From Paenibacillus glacialis (GTDB taxonomy: Bacteria; Bacillota; Bacilli; Paenibacillales; Paenibacillaceae), in assembly GCF_001637205.1 (NCBI RefSeq), contig NZ_LVJH01000002.1:372001-436000 (forward strand): a stretch of DNA of 64,000 nucleotides. Reading direction: 5' to 3'. The notes beneath the pieces were generated by a model. It did no database searches and had not been told where the DNA came from. It saw nothing but the letters and a program-made list of their open reading frames with translations. The stretch's first letter is position 1. Every line of letters begins with the position of its first letter. A program made the position numbers and the translations under genes. Of this stretch, positions 8,857 to 19,169 are shown one piece after another.

Positions 8857-10227
8857 TCAGGAGATTTGTGTGATCTCCTCCCAATTCATAGCCAGTCTTA
8901 CAATATCGTCCTCAATCAATTCACTGCCTGTCTGCACCTCAATGATTTCGATATCAGTAATCGCTCGTAAACTATGCATCGCTTCAGCAGATATAACGAT
9001 TACATCTCCCATCCCGATCATCCGAACGTTGCCATCCAATATCATTTCACCTTGTCCCGATATAACCGTCCATACTTCACTGCGCAAAAGATGGTATTGA
9101 TAGCTCAAATTCTTCCCTTCCAGAATACATATACGTTTGGTCAATACTTCGTTACCATTTGGATATTTAATGTAATCCAGCACACGATAACGCCCCCAAC
9201 GCCGCTCTTCATACATCGGACGCTGATCACCAAATTGCATCACGTCTTTAATTCGTATACTGGCGTTCTTCTCAGATACAAGAATCCCATCCGGGCTTGC
9301 CGCAACGATTAAGTTTGGGACACCAATAACCGTTATCGGAATATCCAACTCATTAATAACATGCGTATTGAGAGAATCCTCGGACAATGTACCTCGTCCA
9401 ATGAATGGCGTGCGGACTTCCTCTGTCAATACATCCCAAGTTCCCAAGTCCTTCCATATTCCATTGTATCGCATAACAACAATATTTTCCGCTTTTTCTA
9501 CCACGGCATAATCAAAACTTGTTTTTTCCATTCGATTGTACTGATGAAGCAATTCATCATATTGAATCGGAAGCGACTGTTTCAAGAGATGATCAATGAC
9601 ATATTCGAGGCGAAAAGCAAATACACCGCAATTCCAAAGCGCAGATTGCTCCATCAACTGAAGAGCATATTGTTCTTCGGGTTTCTCAACGAAATGGCTA
9701 ACCTGAAGAAACTCCATTCCATTATCCAACTTCGATGTGGATTGAGGCACGATGTATCCGAATTTCGAGGAAGGATGATCCGGTGAGACACCCATCAATC
9801 CCAGATCAGCTCCGGTTTGCAGCATTAGCGTTTCTAATTCCTTCACTTTCTCGAAGAAATGATCCTCTACAAACGGATCAACCGGAAGTACAATAACAAC
9901 ATCATTTAGGTTCACACCTTTAACGGAGTACAGGTAACCAGCCGCCAATGCAATCGCAGGAAAAGTATCTCTTCGTTCAGGCTCGACGATAATTTCCACT
10001 TCAAGTCCGAGTTGATTCTGAAGCTGCTCTACCTGTGATTTCCCCGTTGCCACAACCGCGGACTCCTGCAAATTCATCTTGCCAAGCTGGCTCCATACTC
10101 TTTGAACCATAGACTCCCGTTGCCCGGATTCGCCTTCCAATAGTTTCAGAAACTGCTTGGAACGTGTCTCATTGGATAGCGGCCATAATCGATTCCCGCT
10201 ACCTCCCGACAATAGTACGATGTGCAT
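8857..10227 (-). CDS. manC: Mannose-1-phosphate guanylyltransferase / mannose-6-phosphate isomerase
   Basis: The 456-aa protein has the nucleotidyltransferase signature LLSGGSGNRLWPLS at its N-terminus, a PEPE-like FVEKPEEQ motif near residue 180, and a C-terminal cupin region (from about residue 340) typical of type II bifunctional enzymes. It would supply GDP-mannose, so the polysaccharide probably contains mannose or a GDP-mannose-derived sugar. The start is one base from the end of the preceding glycosyltransferase gene. Confidence 0.85.
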   Translation of the reverse strand: MHIVLLSGGSGNRLWPLSNETRSKQFLKLLEGESGQRESMVQRVWSQLGKMNLQESAVVATGKSQVEQLQNQLGLEVEIIVEPERRDTFPAIALAAGYLYSVKGVNLNDVVIVLPVDPFVEDHFFEKVKELETLMLQTGADLGLMGVSPDHPSSKFGYIVPQSTSKLDNGMEFLQVSHFVEKPEEQYALQLMEQSALWNCGVFAFRLEYVIDHLLKQSLPIQYDELLHQYNRMEKTSFDYAVVEKAENIVVMRYNGIWKDLGTWDVLTEEVRTPFIGRGTLSEDSLNTHVINELDIPITVIGVPNLIVAASPDGILVSEKNASIRIKDVMQFGDQRPMYEERRWGRYRVLDYIKYPNGNEVLTKRICILEGKNLSYQYHLLRSEVWTVISGQGEMILDGNVRMIGMGDVIVISAEAMHSLRAITDIEIIEVQTGSELIEDDIVRLAMNWEEITQIS

Positions 10228-10228
10228 A

Positions 10229-11368
10229 TTAATAGCTCCTTTTCGCTTCCGTTATCTTGGAATTGATCTCTCTTGTTCCCAACAGCCCATCAATGCTGGA
10301 CTGTAGCCGTTCTATAAATATATCTTCACTGAATTTCTCGGCATGATGCCGAATATGTTCTGGATTCCAATGATATTGATCGAAGCGTTCGATCGTTGCC
10401 ATCAATGAACTTACTGACTGCTCCTCGAAGAATAACCCTGTCTGTTCAGCTACAACCGTGTCCAGGGCTCCTCCCACACAGTAAGCAATGATCGGCCTGC
10501 CGCATGCATTCACTTCAAGCGGAGTTATTCCGAAATCTTCAATGCCGGGAAAGATCAGCGCTTTGCAATGCTCCATGTAGCTGACGACCTCTTCATCACT
10601 TCTCCTCCCAAGAAAAGTAACTGTATCTCCTGCAAGCTGCTCAAGCCTCTCGCGATCTGGGCCATCACCGACTACGAGTAAACGCTGACCCATCCGGGTA
10701 CAAGCCTCTACGGCTAAATCAATTTTTTTATAGGATACTAACCTGGAGACAACAAGATAATAATCCTCTGGCTCTCCTTCAGTGACCTTAAACCGGCTAA
10801 TCTCTACGGGTGGGAAAATAATCTGAGCATTCATTCCATAACATTGTTTGATCCGTTCTTTTACGATTGTAGAATTTGCAATCAGGCGATCAACCTGCTT
10901 TGAATTGTTCTTATCCCATATCTGAAGAGGTTTAATCAAGCACTTCGCAAGTCTTTTCACGATATTTGGTACTTGAACGCTTTCCATATACGCTTCATAG
11001 TTCCATGCAAATCGCATTGGTGTATGACAGTAACAAATATGAACACTCCCACTGTCCTTACGAACCCCTTTGGCATAGGCACTACTGGAGCTAAGAATAA
11101 TGTCGTATCCCTTTACGTTCATGGAACGCACCGCGAACGGGTACAGCCAAAAGAACATTTTGAATTTGCCTAAGATTCCTGGAATTCGCTGCATCCAAGT
11201 GGTCTTGATGTCAGCATCCTTTAATTCGGGAAACAGTTTATTTCGATCTACAATCGTTGTATAGATCGGTGCTTCGGGGAACATTTTGTGGAATACAGCC
11301 ACTACTCGTTCTGCTCCCCCCATTTGATTGAGGTAATCATGAACAATGGCTACTTTCAGATCCCGCAT
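10229..11368 (-). CDS. Glycosyltransferase family 4, WbaZ-like
   Basis: The 379-aa GT-B enzyme opens with VAIVHDYLNQMGGAERVV and carries the C-terminal donor-site motif PGIEDFGITPLEVNACGRP (E-x7-E type, near residue 280). The pattern resembles mannosyltransferases acting on GDP-mannose, which fits the adjacent manC, but the sugar is inferred. It shares one base with the upstream glycosyltransferase gene, so translation is coupled. Confidence 0.8.
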   Translation of the reverse strand: MRDLKVAIVHDYLNQMGGAERVVAVFHKMFPEAPIYTTIVDRNKLFPELKDADIKTTWMQRIPGILGKFKMFFWLYPFAVRSMNVKGYDIILSSSSAYAKGVRKDSGSVHICYCHTPMRFAWNYEAYMESVQVPNIVKRLAKCLIKPLQIWDKNNSKQVDRLIANSTIVKERIKQCYGMNAQIIFPPVEISRFKVTEGEPEDYYLVVSRLVSYKKIDLAVEACTRMGQRLLVVGDGPDRERLEQLAGDTVTFLGRRSDEEVVSYMEHCKALIFPGIEDFGITPLEVNACGRPIIAYCVGGALDTVVAEQTGLFFEEQSVSSLMATIERFDQYHWNPEHIRHHAEKFSEDIFIERLQSSIDGLLGTREINSKITEAKRSY

Positions 11369-12564
11369 TACACCATCTCCCTTACAGACTGTTGTTCCAA
11401 CAATTCGACACCCGGTCTCGCCAATAACTGCTGATAAATCAGTTCAATTTTTTGAGACGTCTGTACGATGGAGAACCTCTCTTTAGCCCGCTCCTGCCCA
11501 TTGTGACTCAGTGTAGACCATACGATCTCGTCATCGAGCACCTGCCGAATGTAATGTGTGAGTTCCTCGATATTTCCGATTGTATACATGAATCCACTCT
11601 CACCATGTTGAATGATCTCAGGTACGCCACCCCCTCGTGTTCCTACGACAGGCGTCCCTTGTGACATAGCTTCGATAATGACTCGGCCAAAGGGTTCATT
11701 ATCCGAACATAATAAAAGGAGATCTGCTGAACAGCAGATCTCCAATACGTCTTCTCTGAATCCTGTAAATAGCACTTTATCTTCAAGGTTTAAAGATTTA
11801 ACCTTCTCTTGCAGTGTGTCGAGATATCGTTCATTCTCTTGTCTGAACTTGGCTTCTCCAATAATCCACAGAACCACGTTCCTATCCTCACGAACAAGAC
11901 TGGCGAATGCTTCTATTGCATCCTCCTGTCTCTTCCACGGTGCAATTTGACCTATAATCGCCAATACTCGTGCTTCCTTAGGTGTTCTTAATTCTAACCT
12001 TATTCTTTCTCTTATCTCTTGTCTTACCTCGGTATTAAAACTCCTTAGTTCCACACCGTTATGTACGAGATGGCACCGTCCTGATACGGAAGGATGATCT
12101 ATACCTTGAATAACAGATTCTGAAATGCCGATGAGTGCCTGAGCGGTTCGACCTACAAATTTTCGAACGAGCTTGCCCATATAACCCTGCGGAGGCATGT
12201 CTCGCAAATGCCACACAACCGGTAGTCGGTGATACCATCTGAATAATCCAGCCATAATGCCCGCCCTTATAGAATTAGCATGTATGAGATCCACCCGATT
12301 TTGTTTCATAAGAAGAGCAAGCCTCCATCCTGCCCACAGCATCCCCATAACATAGATAACAAGAAGGAGTGGATTCTTGGTCATTCTTGCCCGGAAGCTA
12401 GGTAGAGCAACGACTTCGAGGCCTAGGCTGCGTGCTCTCTGAAGCAACTCCCCCTCTGGTGCAAACAATATCGGATGGGATTTTTCTAAATGTTTTGCAG
12501 TCAACAGCAGACTGATCTCCGCTCCGCTGATTGCGCTCGTATGGTTATAAAAGGCGATTCTCAT
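11368..12564 (-). CDS. Glycosyltransferase family 4
   Basis: The 398-aa GT-B protein has the acceptor-side start MRIAFYNHTSAISGAEISLL and the donor-site motif NEPFGRVIIEAMSQGTPVV near residue 290. It overlaps its upstream neighbour by four bases (ATGA type). Substrate unknown; part of the sugar-repeat assembly line of this operon. Confidence 0.8.
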   Translation of the reverse strand: MRIAFYNHTSAISGAEISLLLTAKHLEKSHPILFAPEGELLQRARSLGLEVVALPSFRARMTKNPLLLVIYVMGMLWAGWRLALLMKQNRVDLIHANSIRAGIMAGLFRWYHRLPVVWHLRDMPPQGYMGKLVRKFVGRTAQALIGISESVIQGIDHPSVSGRCHLVHNGVELRSFNTEVRQEIRERIRLELRTPKEARVLAIIGQIAPWKRQEDAIEAFASLVREDRNVVLWIIGEAKFRQENERYLDTLQEKVKSLNLEDKVLFTGFREDVLEICCSADLLLLCSDNEPFGRVIIEAMSQGTPVVGTRGGGVPEIIQHGESGFMYTIGNIEELTHYIRQVLDDEIVWSTLSHNGQERAKERFSIVQTSQKIELIYQQLLARPGVELLEQQSVREMV

Positions 12565-13751
12565 CTTCTGAACCTCTTTCTTTTACCGATTTCTTCCGTA
12601 AATACATCGGTCACTGCTTCTGCGACCCTACCCCATGTATACTGATTCAGTACATGCTTTCTGCACGCTTCCCGTGAAGGAAGAAATGAGTCCTTATTCA
12701 GAACATCAATAATCTTCTTACTTATAGATTCAGAGGTTCCGTCTTTAAACATTAAATCGTCGGAAATTTGATGTAAGATCTCTTTCGTTCCTCCATAAGG
12801 GGTTCCCAACACTGGTGTTCCACAGGAAAGAGACTCTACTGTAATAAGACCGAATCCCTCTAGTGTTAGAGTTGGAACTAAGCTAACATCTGCTGCTTGG
12901 TAATACTGCACAAGCTCTTCATTTGATATTCTTCCGAGCAATTTAACATTAGAAGAAAGCCCAAGTTGATTGATTAGTGCTTCATATTCCGCTCGCATTG
13001 GTCCATCTCCTCCGATGAACAATCGGACATCAGGGTGTCTACGGACGACATCAGCCATGCCATGAATCAGACGGTCAATCCCCATCCTACGGACCAGCCT
13101 TCTAATGCAGAATAGCAAAGGTTGATTAGAGGAAATACCTAGTTGTGTCCTTAGTTCCTCACGATTCGGATGTGGTCGGAAGCGATTATGATCAACTGCA
13201 CCCGGTATAATGTTTATTTTCCTCTGATCCACTCCGTAGGTTTCGGTCAATATATCTCGAAAGTACTCGCTAAGAACAATGAAGCTATCCGTACGGCGGT
13301 ACGTCAATTGTTCTACTTGTTTCTTTATCCACAACCTAGCTTCCTTAACGGCTTTTGTCGCCGAATTCGTCTGTTGTACCTCCGTTTCCAATGCCCATGG
13401 ACCATGAAAATGAGAAACAATGGGTATGTGAGATGGAATCAGATTTCTCGTGACCATCGTAGTATAGAAAGCAAAATGGGGATTAAATACGTCCGGATTA
13501 AAAGAGCCCATCGCTTGATGTGTATGTTTCCGAATTGATCTCATTCGGGATAGATAATGTTTAATGTCCATTTCGTGTGTAACATTTCTAATATTAAGAT
13601 CAGTATTAATATGAGACCCTTTTGGTGCAAATACGAAGCCAAGTTCGGAATGACCATGTTCTTTCATGGCATTAGAGTAATCGGCAAAATATCGATTCAG
13701 CCCACCATATTGGACATCTATCCAACCCATTCCAGTCGAAAGTACATTCAT
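12561..13751 (-). CDS. Glycosyltransferase family 4
   Basis: The 396-aa GT-B enzyme begins MNVLSTGMGWIDVQYGGLNR and shows GRISNEELVQYYQAADVSLV and LEGFGLITVESLSCGTPVLG in the donor half. The C-terminal tail is basic (GKRKRFRR), which often helps membrane association. It lies 27 bases after another GT4 gene, with no terminator between. Confidence 0.8.
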   Translation of the reverse strand: MNVLSTGMGWIDVQYGGLNRYFADYSNAMKEHGHSELGFVFAPKGSHINTDLNIRNVTHEMDIKHYLSRMRSIRKHTHQAMGSFNPDVFNPHFAFYTTMVTRNLIPSHIPIVSHFHGPWALETEVQQTNSATKAVKEARLWIKKQVEQLTYRRTDSFIVLSEYFRDILTETYGVDQRKINIIPGAVDHNRFRPHPNREELRTQLGISSNQPLLFCIRRLVRRMGIDRLIHGMADVVRRHPDVRLFIGGDGPMRAEYEALINQLGLSSNVKLLGRISNEELVQYYQAADVSLVPTLTLEGFGLITVESLSCGTPVLGTPYGGTKEILHQISDDLMFKDGTSESISKKIIDVLNKDSFLPSREACRKHVLNQYTWGRVAEAVTDVFTEEIGKRKRFRR

Positions 13752-13778
13752 AATTATCTCTCTTTTCTTCAGTATGAT

Positions 13779-14831
13779 TTAACTAATTAGTAGTCCCTCA
13801 TAAATCTTTAACGTGTCTCTCGCCACTCTTTCAACTGAATAATATTCTAGCCCTTGCAGAGCACGCTTTCGGTATTTGTTACTCATTTCTGAATCCTGAA
13901 GCATCGAAATGATGGATTCCGCCAACCTTTCAGGTGATTTAGGCGGCACTAACATACCTGATTCTCCGAAATCAAGAGCCTCAGGAATTCCATCAATATC
14001 AGTTGCCACGATCGCACAACCCGCTTCCCGAGCCTCGATCAATACTAGTCCAAATGATTCTTTGTGCGATGCTAATACAAAAACATCAGCGGCTTCCATA
14101 TAATTATGCGGATTAGATTGATATCCCAGAAAGTGAATGTTATCTTTTCCAATAGATTGGTTAGCTTGTAATTCAAATTTAGATCTATCCGGACCCTCTC
14201 CTAATACATACAAATTAGCTTCAGGATATTTCGCGACAACAATTTCGAATGCCTCAATTAGATCAAAGATTCCTTTCCGTTCATACAGGCCAGCAACCGT
14301 TACGATTGATAGTCCTTTGAGACATACTCCTCCTGTATCACCTTTCCGCGAACTTCCAATCGTGCCATTTAAGACAATGTGCAATTTGTTCTCCTGCACC
14401 CCTCGGCTCACCATCGATATGGCTACCGCCTGACTTACAGCTATTACTGAATCGCCAACTTTCATAAAGTCCGCGCTCTTCTGAAACTCATTATGTACAT
14501 GCGTCACAATTTTATATTTCTGAAACCCTTTCAAATATCTTGAGAGCAAAGCTCCAGTCATCATATGCGCATGAATTATATCTGGCTTAAATTGTTTGAC
14601 CATTTTCCGAAAATTAAAAAAAGCCTGCATCATTTGTGCGGGCTTTCTCGTCTGATCAAGTTTATAATGTTGAATATTGTTCTTTAACAGCAGTTCTATA
14701 TACCCCCCACCCTCAGATGCAACCGCCACATTATGACCTAGTTTTGCCTGCTCGCAAGCTAAGTCGATCATGACATTTACGATTCCGTTACCACACTGTT
14801 TGACATGATTGGCTATATGAAGGATGTTCAT
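13779..14831 (-). CDS. Glycosyltransferase family 4
   Basis: The 350-aa GT-B enzyme begins MNILHIANHVKQCGNGIVNV and has the donor-site motif KESFGLVLIEAREAGCAIVA near residue 255. GAGGTGAGAGC provides the ribosome site. A 328-base stretch without a gene separates it from the next gene upstream, the only large gap in the lower half of the operon. Confidence 0.8.
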   Translation of the reverse strand: MNILHIANHVKQCGNGIVNVMIDLACEQAKLGHNVAVASEGGGYIELLLKNNIQHYKLDQTRKPAQMMQAFFNFRKMVKQFKPDIIHAHMMTGALLSRYLKGFQKYKIVTHVHNEFQKSADFMKVGDSVIAVSQAVAISMVSRGVQENKLHIVLNGTIGSSRKGDTGGVCLKGLSIVTVAGLYERKGIFDLIEAFEIVVAKYPEANLYVLGEGPDRSKFELQANQSIGKDNIHFLGYQSNPHNYMEAADVFVLASHKESFGLVLIEAREAGCAIVATDIDGIPEALDFGESGMLVPPKSPERLAESIISMLQDSEMSNKYRKRALQGLEYYSVERVARDTLKIYEGLLIS

Positions 14832-15159
14832 GCTCTCACCTCTTCCCCTGAAAATTGATTGCCTTTTTAGAGCACTCCAATCTATTTTTCACAGTATCAC
14901 CTAAGTGTATTTTTGTGCAGAATGATAATCATTAATACGAAGCTGTCTAATAAGGCCCACTCCGCAAGCACTGTGTTTATAAGATGGTATTACTATTACA
15001 ATTAAAATTACTCTTTCCTACTTTAATATATCTTCCTTCTTGCGCAATCCTAATAACTGAAATACCCTCATTTTCTATATCATACATCTGGAGATTTAAT
15101 AGATACTTAGAATTCCATTACTACAGCGCAAATTTTGTTAGATTGCTCTTATATTTTAT
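14832..15159. other. Intergenic stretch inside the exopolysaccharide operon, no gene seen
   Basis: This 328-base AT-rich stretch contains no reading frame with a ribosome site on either strand and no clear terminator. It may be the scar of a lost or replaced glycosyltransferase gene; nothing visible proves this. Confidence 0.4.
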
Positions 15160-16041
15160 TCACAGCGCTTTCCTTACCTTAGCAATAATAGAATGTTTTT
15201 CCCTTTCAAAATTTATATTTGCTGATATAAACGATTGGAATGCCAATAATATCCCCTTAAGACCCATTATTTTCAAAAGAGCAAAAGATAGACGTGGGAT
15301 TTCTAATATGCGAAACAGCATTAACTTCATAACAGATCGGTCCCATATATAGTATCTTCTGAGAGTATAATATATTCTTGAAAACTCCATGTCAGCCTTA
15401 TTAATTGTTACACTGCTTTTATTTTTCCCCCAATGTATTGCCCATAATTCTGGAATGTACCTAATCTCATATCCATTAAATATTAATTGGTAGGCAAAAT
15501 CCATCTCAGTAGGTCCATATATAACTGCATCATCAAATTTACATTCAGAAAAACATTTAATGGGCAGCCATGTGACTTGGTCTGTAAATCCAGCCGGTCT
15601 TTGTGAAGACTCAATTCGATTTCTCCGGTAACCCCAAAAGTCCGGTTCTGTCGGGGGAGTAAATTCATCAAATTCTTTTACTTTTCCTGTTAATATTGTA
15701 TTTTTATTTACTAATAGTAAATTCCCCACAGACTCCATCATAAAATTTAGTGGGAATTCCATATCATCATCGGTTATTAAACCAAAATCTCCTATAATAT
15801 TATCCGCTATATTATTCCTATTTGCTCCTATTCCTCTCTTGGGACCTTCAACAACATCCCATGAATATCTTGTATTTTGCATAACAATTTCAGAACCATC
15901 ATTTGAGATTACTAATTTACCAATTTGAATTTTTACATCGTTAGATAAACAATGATCAATACTATTTTCGATAGATTCAATACAACGAAATAAGTCACTA
16001 TTTCTATTGCGTGTTACTATACCTACGCTTAGGGTTAACAT
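15160..16041 (-). CDS. Glycosyltransferase, GT-A fold (family 2-like)
   Basis: The 293-aa protein opens with LSVGIVTRNRNSDLFRCIES and has a nucleotide/metal-binding DDD (GLITDDDMEFP, near residue 95) plus a basic C-terminus that could associate with the membrane. Its base composition is notably AT-rich like the next three genes upstream, in contrast to the GT4 genes downstream, hinting at a separately acquired block (15.1-20.6 kb) that defines the sugar repeat. Confidence 0.75.
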   Translation of the reverse strand: MLTLSVGIVTRNRNSDLFRCIESIENSIDHCLSNDVKIQIGKLVISNDGSEIVMQNTRYSWDVVEGPKRGIGANRNNIADNIIGDFGLITDDDMEFPLNFMMESVGNLLLVNKNTILTGKVKEFDEFTPPTEPDFWGYRRNRIESSQRPAGFTDQVTWLPIKCFSECKFDDAVIYGPTEMDFAYQLIFNGYEIRYIPELWAIHWGKNKSSVTINKADMEFSRIYYTLRRYYIWDRSVMKLMLFRILEIPRLSFALLKIMGLKGILLAFQSFISANINFEREKHSIIAKVRKAL

Positions 16042-16075
16042 ATTTTACCTCCTATTTATTAATTCAATTATAATA

Positions 16076-17425
16076 TTAACGTATGAAAGCTGACCTGCGC
16101 AGCAATTTAGTAATCATTGTGTTGATTGCTTGGTAAATACCAATCACATCACTCCAGGTTGGAATGACTGTATACCATGGTATTCGTACTAATCGTTTTC
16201 CATATTCCAAGTAAAATATAATTAATCTTAATATGCTAGTAAGTACTGTAACAATTGCCGCTCCAATAAGGGCCCATTTGCTCAAAAATAGATACAAACC
16301 GACAACCGTAAAGAACAGAACAATTAATTCAGCTTTTGTATTTACAAACGTCATACCTGATCCATTTAACGCGTTACGTAGAACATTCGAAAGACAATTA
16401 AACAATAAGCTCGGAATCAAAATTAACGCTGGAATGACTGCAGGCATGAAATCGCGCCCGTAAACAAAAGGCAATAAGAACGGAAGAAACACAGCCAACC
16501 CTATAGAACAGATTCCTAAAAGGATAATTGATTTTCGAAACAATTCCGTCACACGAGAATGAACCCGATCCGCTATCTCTACAGTCAACTTTGGCTGAGC
16601 CGTAATAGCTATCGTCGATGTAATCGTCTTGAGAGGAGAAATTGCACTCTGGGCTGTCGAGTACAAACCTAGCGAAAGTGGAGACAGAAATACAGACATT
16701 ATCATCTGGGTGGAGTTATTTGAGGCCAAGCCCGCTACATCACCGCCATATGATTTTGCCCCGTATTTAAAAGCCTGCCACATGAGAGACCAATCTACTT
16801 TACCGCCAAAATATTTCAATTTTGCAACTTGTACTAGATTGATGAAAAACAAACCACTCGATGCAATAAATGAAGTATACAAGGCAGTCTGGGAATCAAG
16901 GAATCCAAACAAGAATAAGATCAACATTATTGATGTTGTAAATACTGGAATAAAAATACGAACAATATTCGAATAACCGAATTTCTCCTCACTCGCCAAA
17001 ATCGCCAAGATAATATCAGTAAACCCTGCGAAAATGATAGCTACAAAATATATGCGTGCAGCGGTTACAACTGCACTGTCGTATCCACCCGTAACAAGAG
17101 GAACTATGATTGTTTCTGCCAAAACGATTGCCAAAATACCAGTGATAAATATATAAACCAAAAAGGTAGCGAATATATCCTTTTTATTTCCTTTATACAA
17201 CTTCCAATGATATAGAACGACTTGATAAACTCCAAAACTCAAGCCCCAGTAAAGGAGATTAGTCCACATTGTAATCGAAATGTATTGTCCCCTGCCTTCT
17301 ACCCCCATTCCTCGAGCCAATATGATACCGGACAACAAATTAACACACATTATAGCTAATTGGCTCCCGAAGGTCTGAACGAAGCTTCGTGTCCATCTAT
17401 CTTTCTTGGTCAATTCTTTTTCCAT
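16076..17425 (-). CDS. Polysaccharide flippase, Wzx / MATE-like (oligosaccharide translocase)
   Basis: The 449-aa protein has about twelve to fourteen hydrophobic segments, starting FGSQLAIMCVNLLSGIILAR, and matches the polysaccharide-transport family that flips undecaprenyl-linked repeats across the membrane. I chose the ATG at 17425, which has TAGGAGTC upstream, over the in-frame ATG at 17476; it still overlaps the upstream glycosyltransferase gene by 29 bases. With the Wzy-like polymerase and the CpsC/CpsD pair it defines a Wzx/Wzy pathway. Confidence 0.82.
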   Translation of the reverse strand: MEKELTKKDRWTRSFVQTFGSQLAIMCVNLLSGIILARGMGVEGRGQYISITMWTNLLYWGLSFGVYQVVLYHWKLYKGNKKDIFATFLVYIFITGILAIVLAETIIVPLVTGGYDSAVVTAARIYFVAIIFAGFTDIILAILASEEKFGYSNIVRIFIPVFTTSIMLILFLFGFLDSQTALYTSFIASSGLFFINLVQVAKLKYFGGKVDWSLMWQAFKYGAKSYGGDVAGLASNNSTQMIMSVFLSPLSLGLYSTAQSAISPLKTITSTIAITAQPKLTVEIADRVHSRVTELFRKSIILLGICSIGLAVFLPFLLPFVYGRDFMPAVIPALILIPSLLFNCLSNVLRNALNGSGMTFVNTKAELIVLFFTVVGLYLFLSKWALIGAAIVTVLTSILRLIIFYLEYGKRLVRIPWYTVIPTWSDVIGIYQAINTMITKLLRRSAFIR

Positions 17426-18215
17426 TCTGAAGACTCCTAGGGATTTTAATTTTTTTACTATCTTTTGAAAGTTCATAAAGTTTTATTTCTCTGAGAAATT
17501 CATAATACATCCAAAAAAAGGATACACTTATTCCCGCAATCCCCTTAGTAATTAGACCACGAAAAACTAATATATATAATAATTTAGCAGGTGGCCTCAA
17601 TAATAACCTCAGTAAACTAAATCTACGATTATTGCAATAATCTTTTTCAGCTTCTAAATCTGTATATTTATTAAACCTCTGTACATGATCATTGATACTT
17701 CTAAAACCATGATGCCATAGTACTCCCTCTAAAACAGATACTTCATTTGCATCTACATCTGGACCTTCATGAACCAATACATCTTTAATTTTAATTTTAT
17801 CCTTGTTATATAGTCTTATTAAATATTCACCTTTTCCCATCCATTTCCCCAAAAAATCTCCTATTCGGTATACAGAATAAGCATTCACCAAATTTTCATT
17901 AGTTTTTTTCCAGTTTAATAATGAAATTTGTAACTCTTCATTGATCTCTTCATCCGAATCAATAAAGAATATCCAATTATTTTCAGCTACATTGGCTCCA
18001 AAATTTCGTTGTTTCGCATAACCAGGCCATGGATTAGAATATACTTCACATCCTAAATCCTTCGCTATTGTAATAGTGTTATCGGTACTACCTCCATCAA
18101 CTACAACTATTTCATCTGCAATTTTCTTTGAAGAGTTTATTGCATTTCTAATCTTCCCCTCTTCATTTTGAGTAATTATTACAACAGATATTTTATTTCG
18201 AGTTGAATTTGACAT
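17397..18215 (-). CDS. Glycosyltransferase family 2, WaaE/KdtX-like
   Basis: The 272-aa GT-A enzyme has ISVVIITQNEEGKI at the N-terminus, VVDGGSTDNT for the nucleotide, PGYAKQRNFG, and FIDSDEEI as the DxD-type metal site (near residue 90). This arrangement matches beta-1,4-glucosyltransferases of the WaaE type; UDP-glucose from the nearby galU product is a plausible donor, by inference. Confidence 0.8.
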   Translation of the reverse strand: MSNSTRNKISVVIITQNEEGKIRNAINSSKKIADEIVVVDGGSTDNTITIAKDLGCEVYSNPWPGYAKQRNFGANVAENNWIFFIDSDEEINEELQISLLNWKKTNENLVNAYSVYRIGDFLGKWMGKGEYLIRLYNKDKIKIKDVLVHEGPDVDANEVSVLEGVLWHHGFRSINDHVQRFNKYTDLEAEKDYCNNRRFSLLRLLLRPPAKLLYILVFRGLITKGIAGISVSFFWMYYEFLREIKLYELSKDSKKIKIPRSLQNGKRIDQER

Positions 18216-18224
18216 ATTCCGTGA

Positions 18225-19169
18225 TCACACCTCAATTATTTTTTTAAAATTTTTCCAAGTTCTCCAGCCATCTCTTCTTCCTTTAATACTGGAGCTTAAC
18301 TTACTTAGTGCAACCTTTCTTTCTTTCGAATAAAACCGTATAAATTGAGCTACTCCCCATGAAGATCTTGTCCCGATTAATACTGCCCATAGTAAATAAA
18401 ACACCTTCATACTTTTGGAAAGGTGTTCAAGCAAGATAATTGTTTCGTTATGAACTGCATTACGCTGTGCATTATAATTAAAACTCTGATTTCTTTTATC
18501 CTCATCATGCCGTATAGCTAAAAAATGATTTACAGATACATTTGGATCATAAATCAACTTCCAGCCCGCTCTTTTAACTGCTAAGCATAACCCCATATCA
18601 TTATGAACTTGTGCACCACTACCTCTAAGTCTGTTATCAAGTTTAATGTTTTTTACTACACTCGCCCGAAAGCTCATGTTGACACCTTTTAATACATCCA
18701 CTTCTCTAAATGCACCATGTCCTAGATGATGGTTTCCTATAACCCTGCCAAACCATTGGACCTTCCCAACGATATCCTTTTTCCCCACTTCTAATACAAA
18801 ATCATTATGGAGCCAATCCTTACCACCAACCCCACCTACCTTAGGATCTCTAATAAAATGCTTTTCCACATTATCTAACCACTCAGGCCAAGGTGCACCA
18901 TCATCATCAGTAATTGAAATTATATCGCCAGTCGCTTGTTGAATTCCTTGATTTAACGCATATACTTGGCCAGGCTCTTTGACAATAATTGTTTTATATC
19001 TACCATAAATATATTTAAAACTCTTTAAAAAAAGTTGACTCTCTATATCAATATCCCTAACAATTACTATTATTTCATCGGCTTTTCTATTCTGATCAAT
19101 TAAAGATTTTAAACAGCGGTTTAAATCCTCAGTTCTTTTAAATGTTGGAATAATTACACTCATTTTCAA
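18225..19169 (-). CDS. Glycosyltransferase family 2
   Basis: The 314-aa GT-A protein begins MKMSVIIPTFKRTEDLNRCL and has SITDDDGAPWPEW (metal-binding Asp cluster near residue 92) and VLKGVNMSFRA. A hydrophobic stretch near residue 255-275 may anchor it to the membrane. It overlaps the polymerase gene by four bases and precedes the next GT2 gene by nine bases. Confidence 0.8.
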   Translation of the reverse strand: MKMSVIIPTFKRTEDLNRCLKSLIDQNRKADEIIVIVRDIDIESQLFLKSFKYIYGRYKTIIVKEPGQVYALNQGIQQATGDIISITDDDGAPWPEWLDNVEKHFIRDPKVGGVGGKDWLHNDFVLEVGKKDIVGKVQWFGRVIGNHHLGHGAFREVDVLKGVNMSFRASVVKNIKLDNRLRGSGAQVHNDMGLCLAVKRAGWKLIYDPNVSVNHFLAIRHDEDKRNQSFNYNAQRNAVHNETIILLEHLSKSMKVFYLLWAVLIGTRSSWGVAQFIRFYSKERKVALSKLSSSIKGRRDGWRTWKNFKKIIEV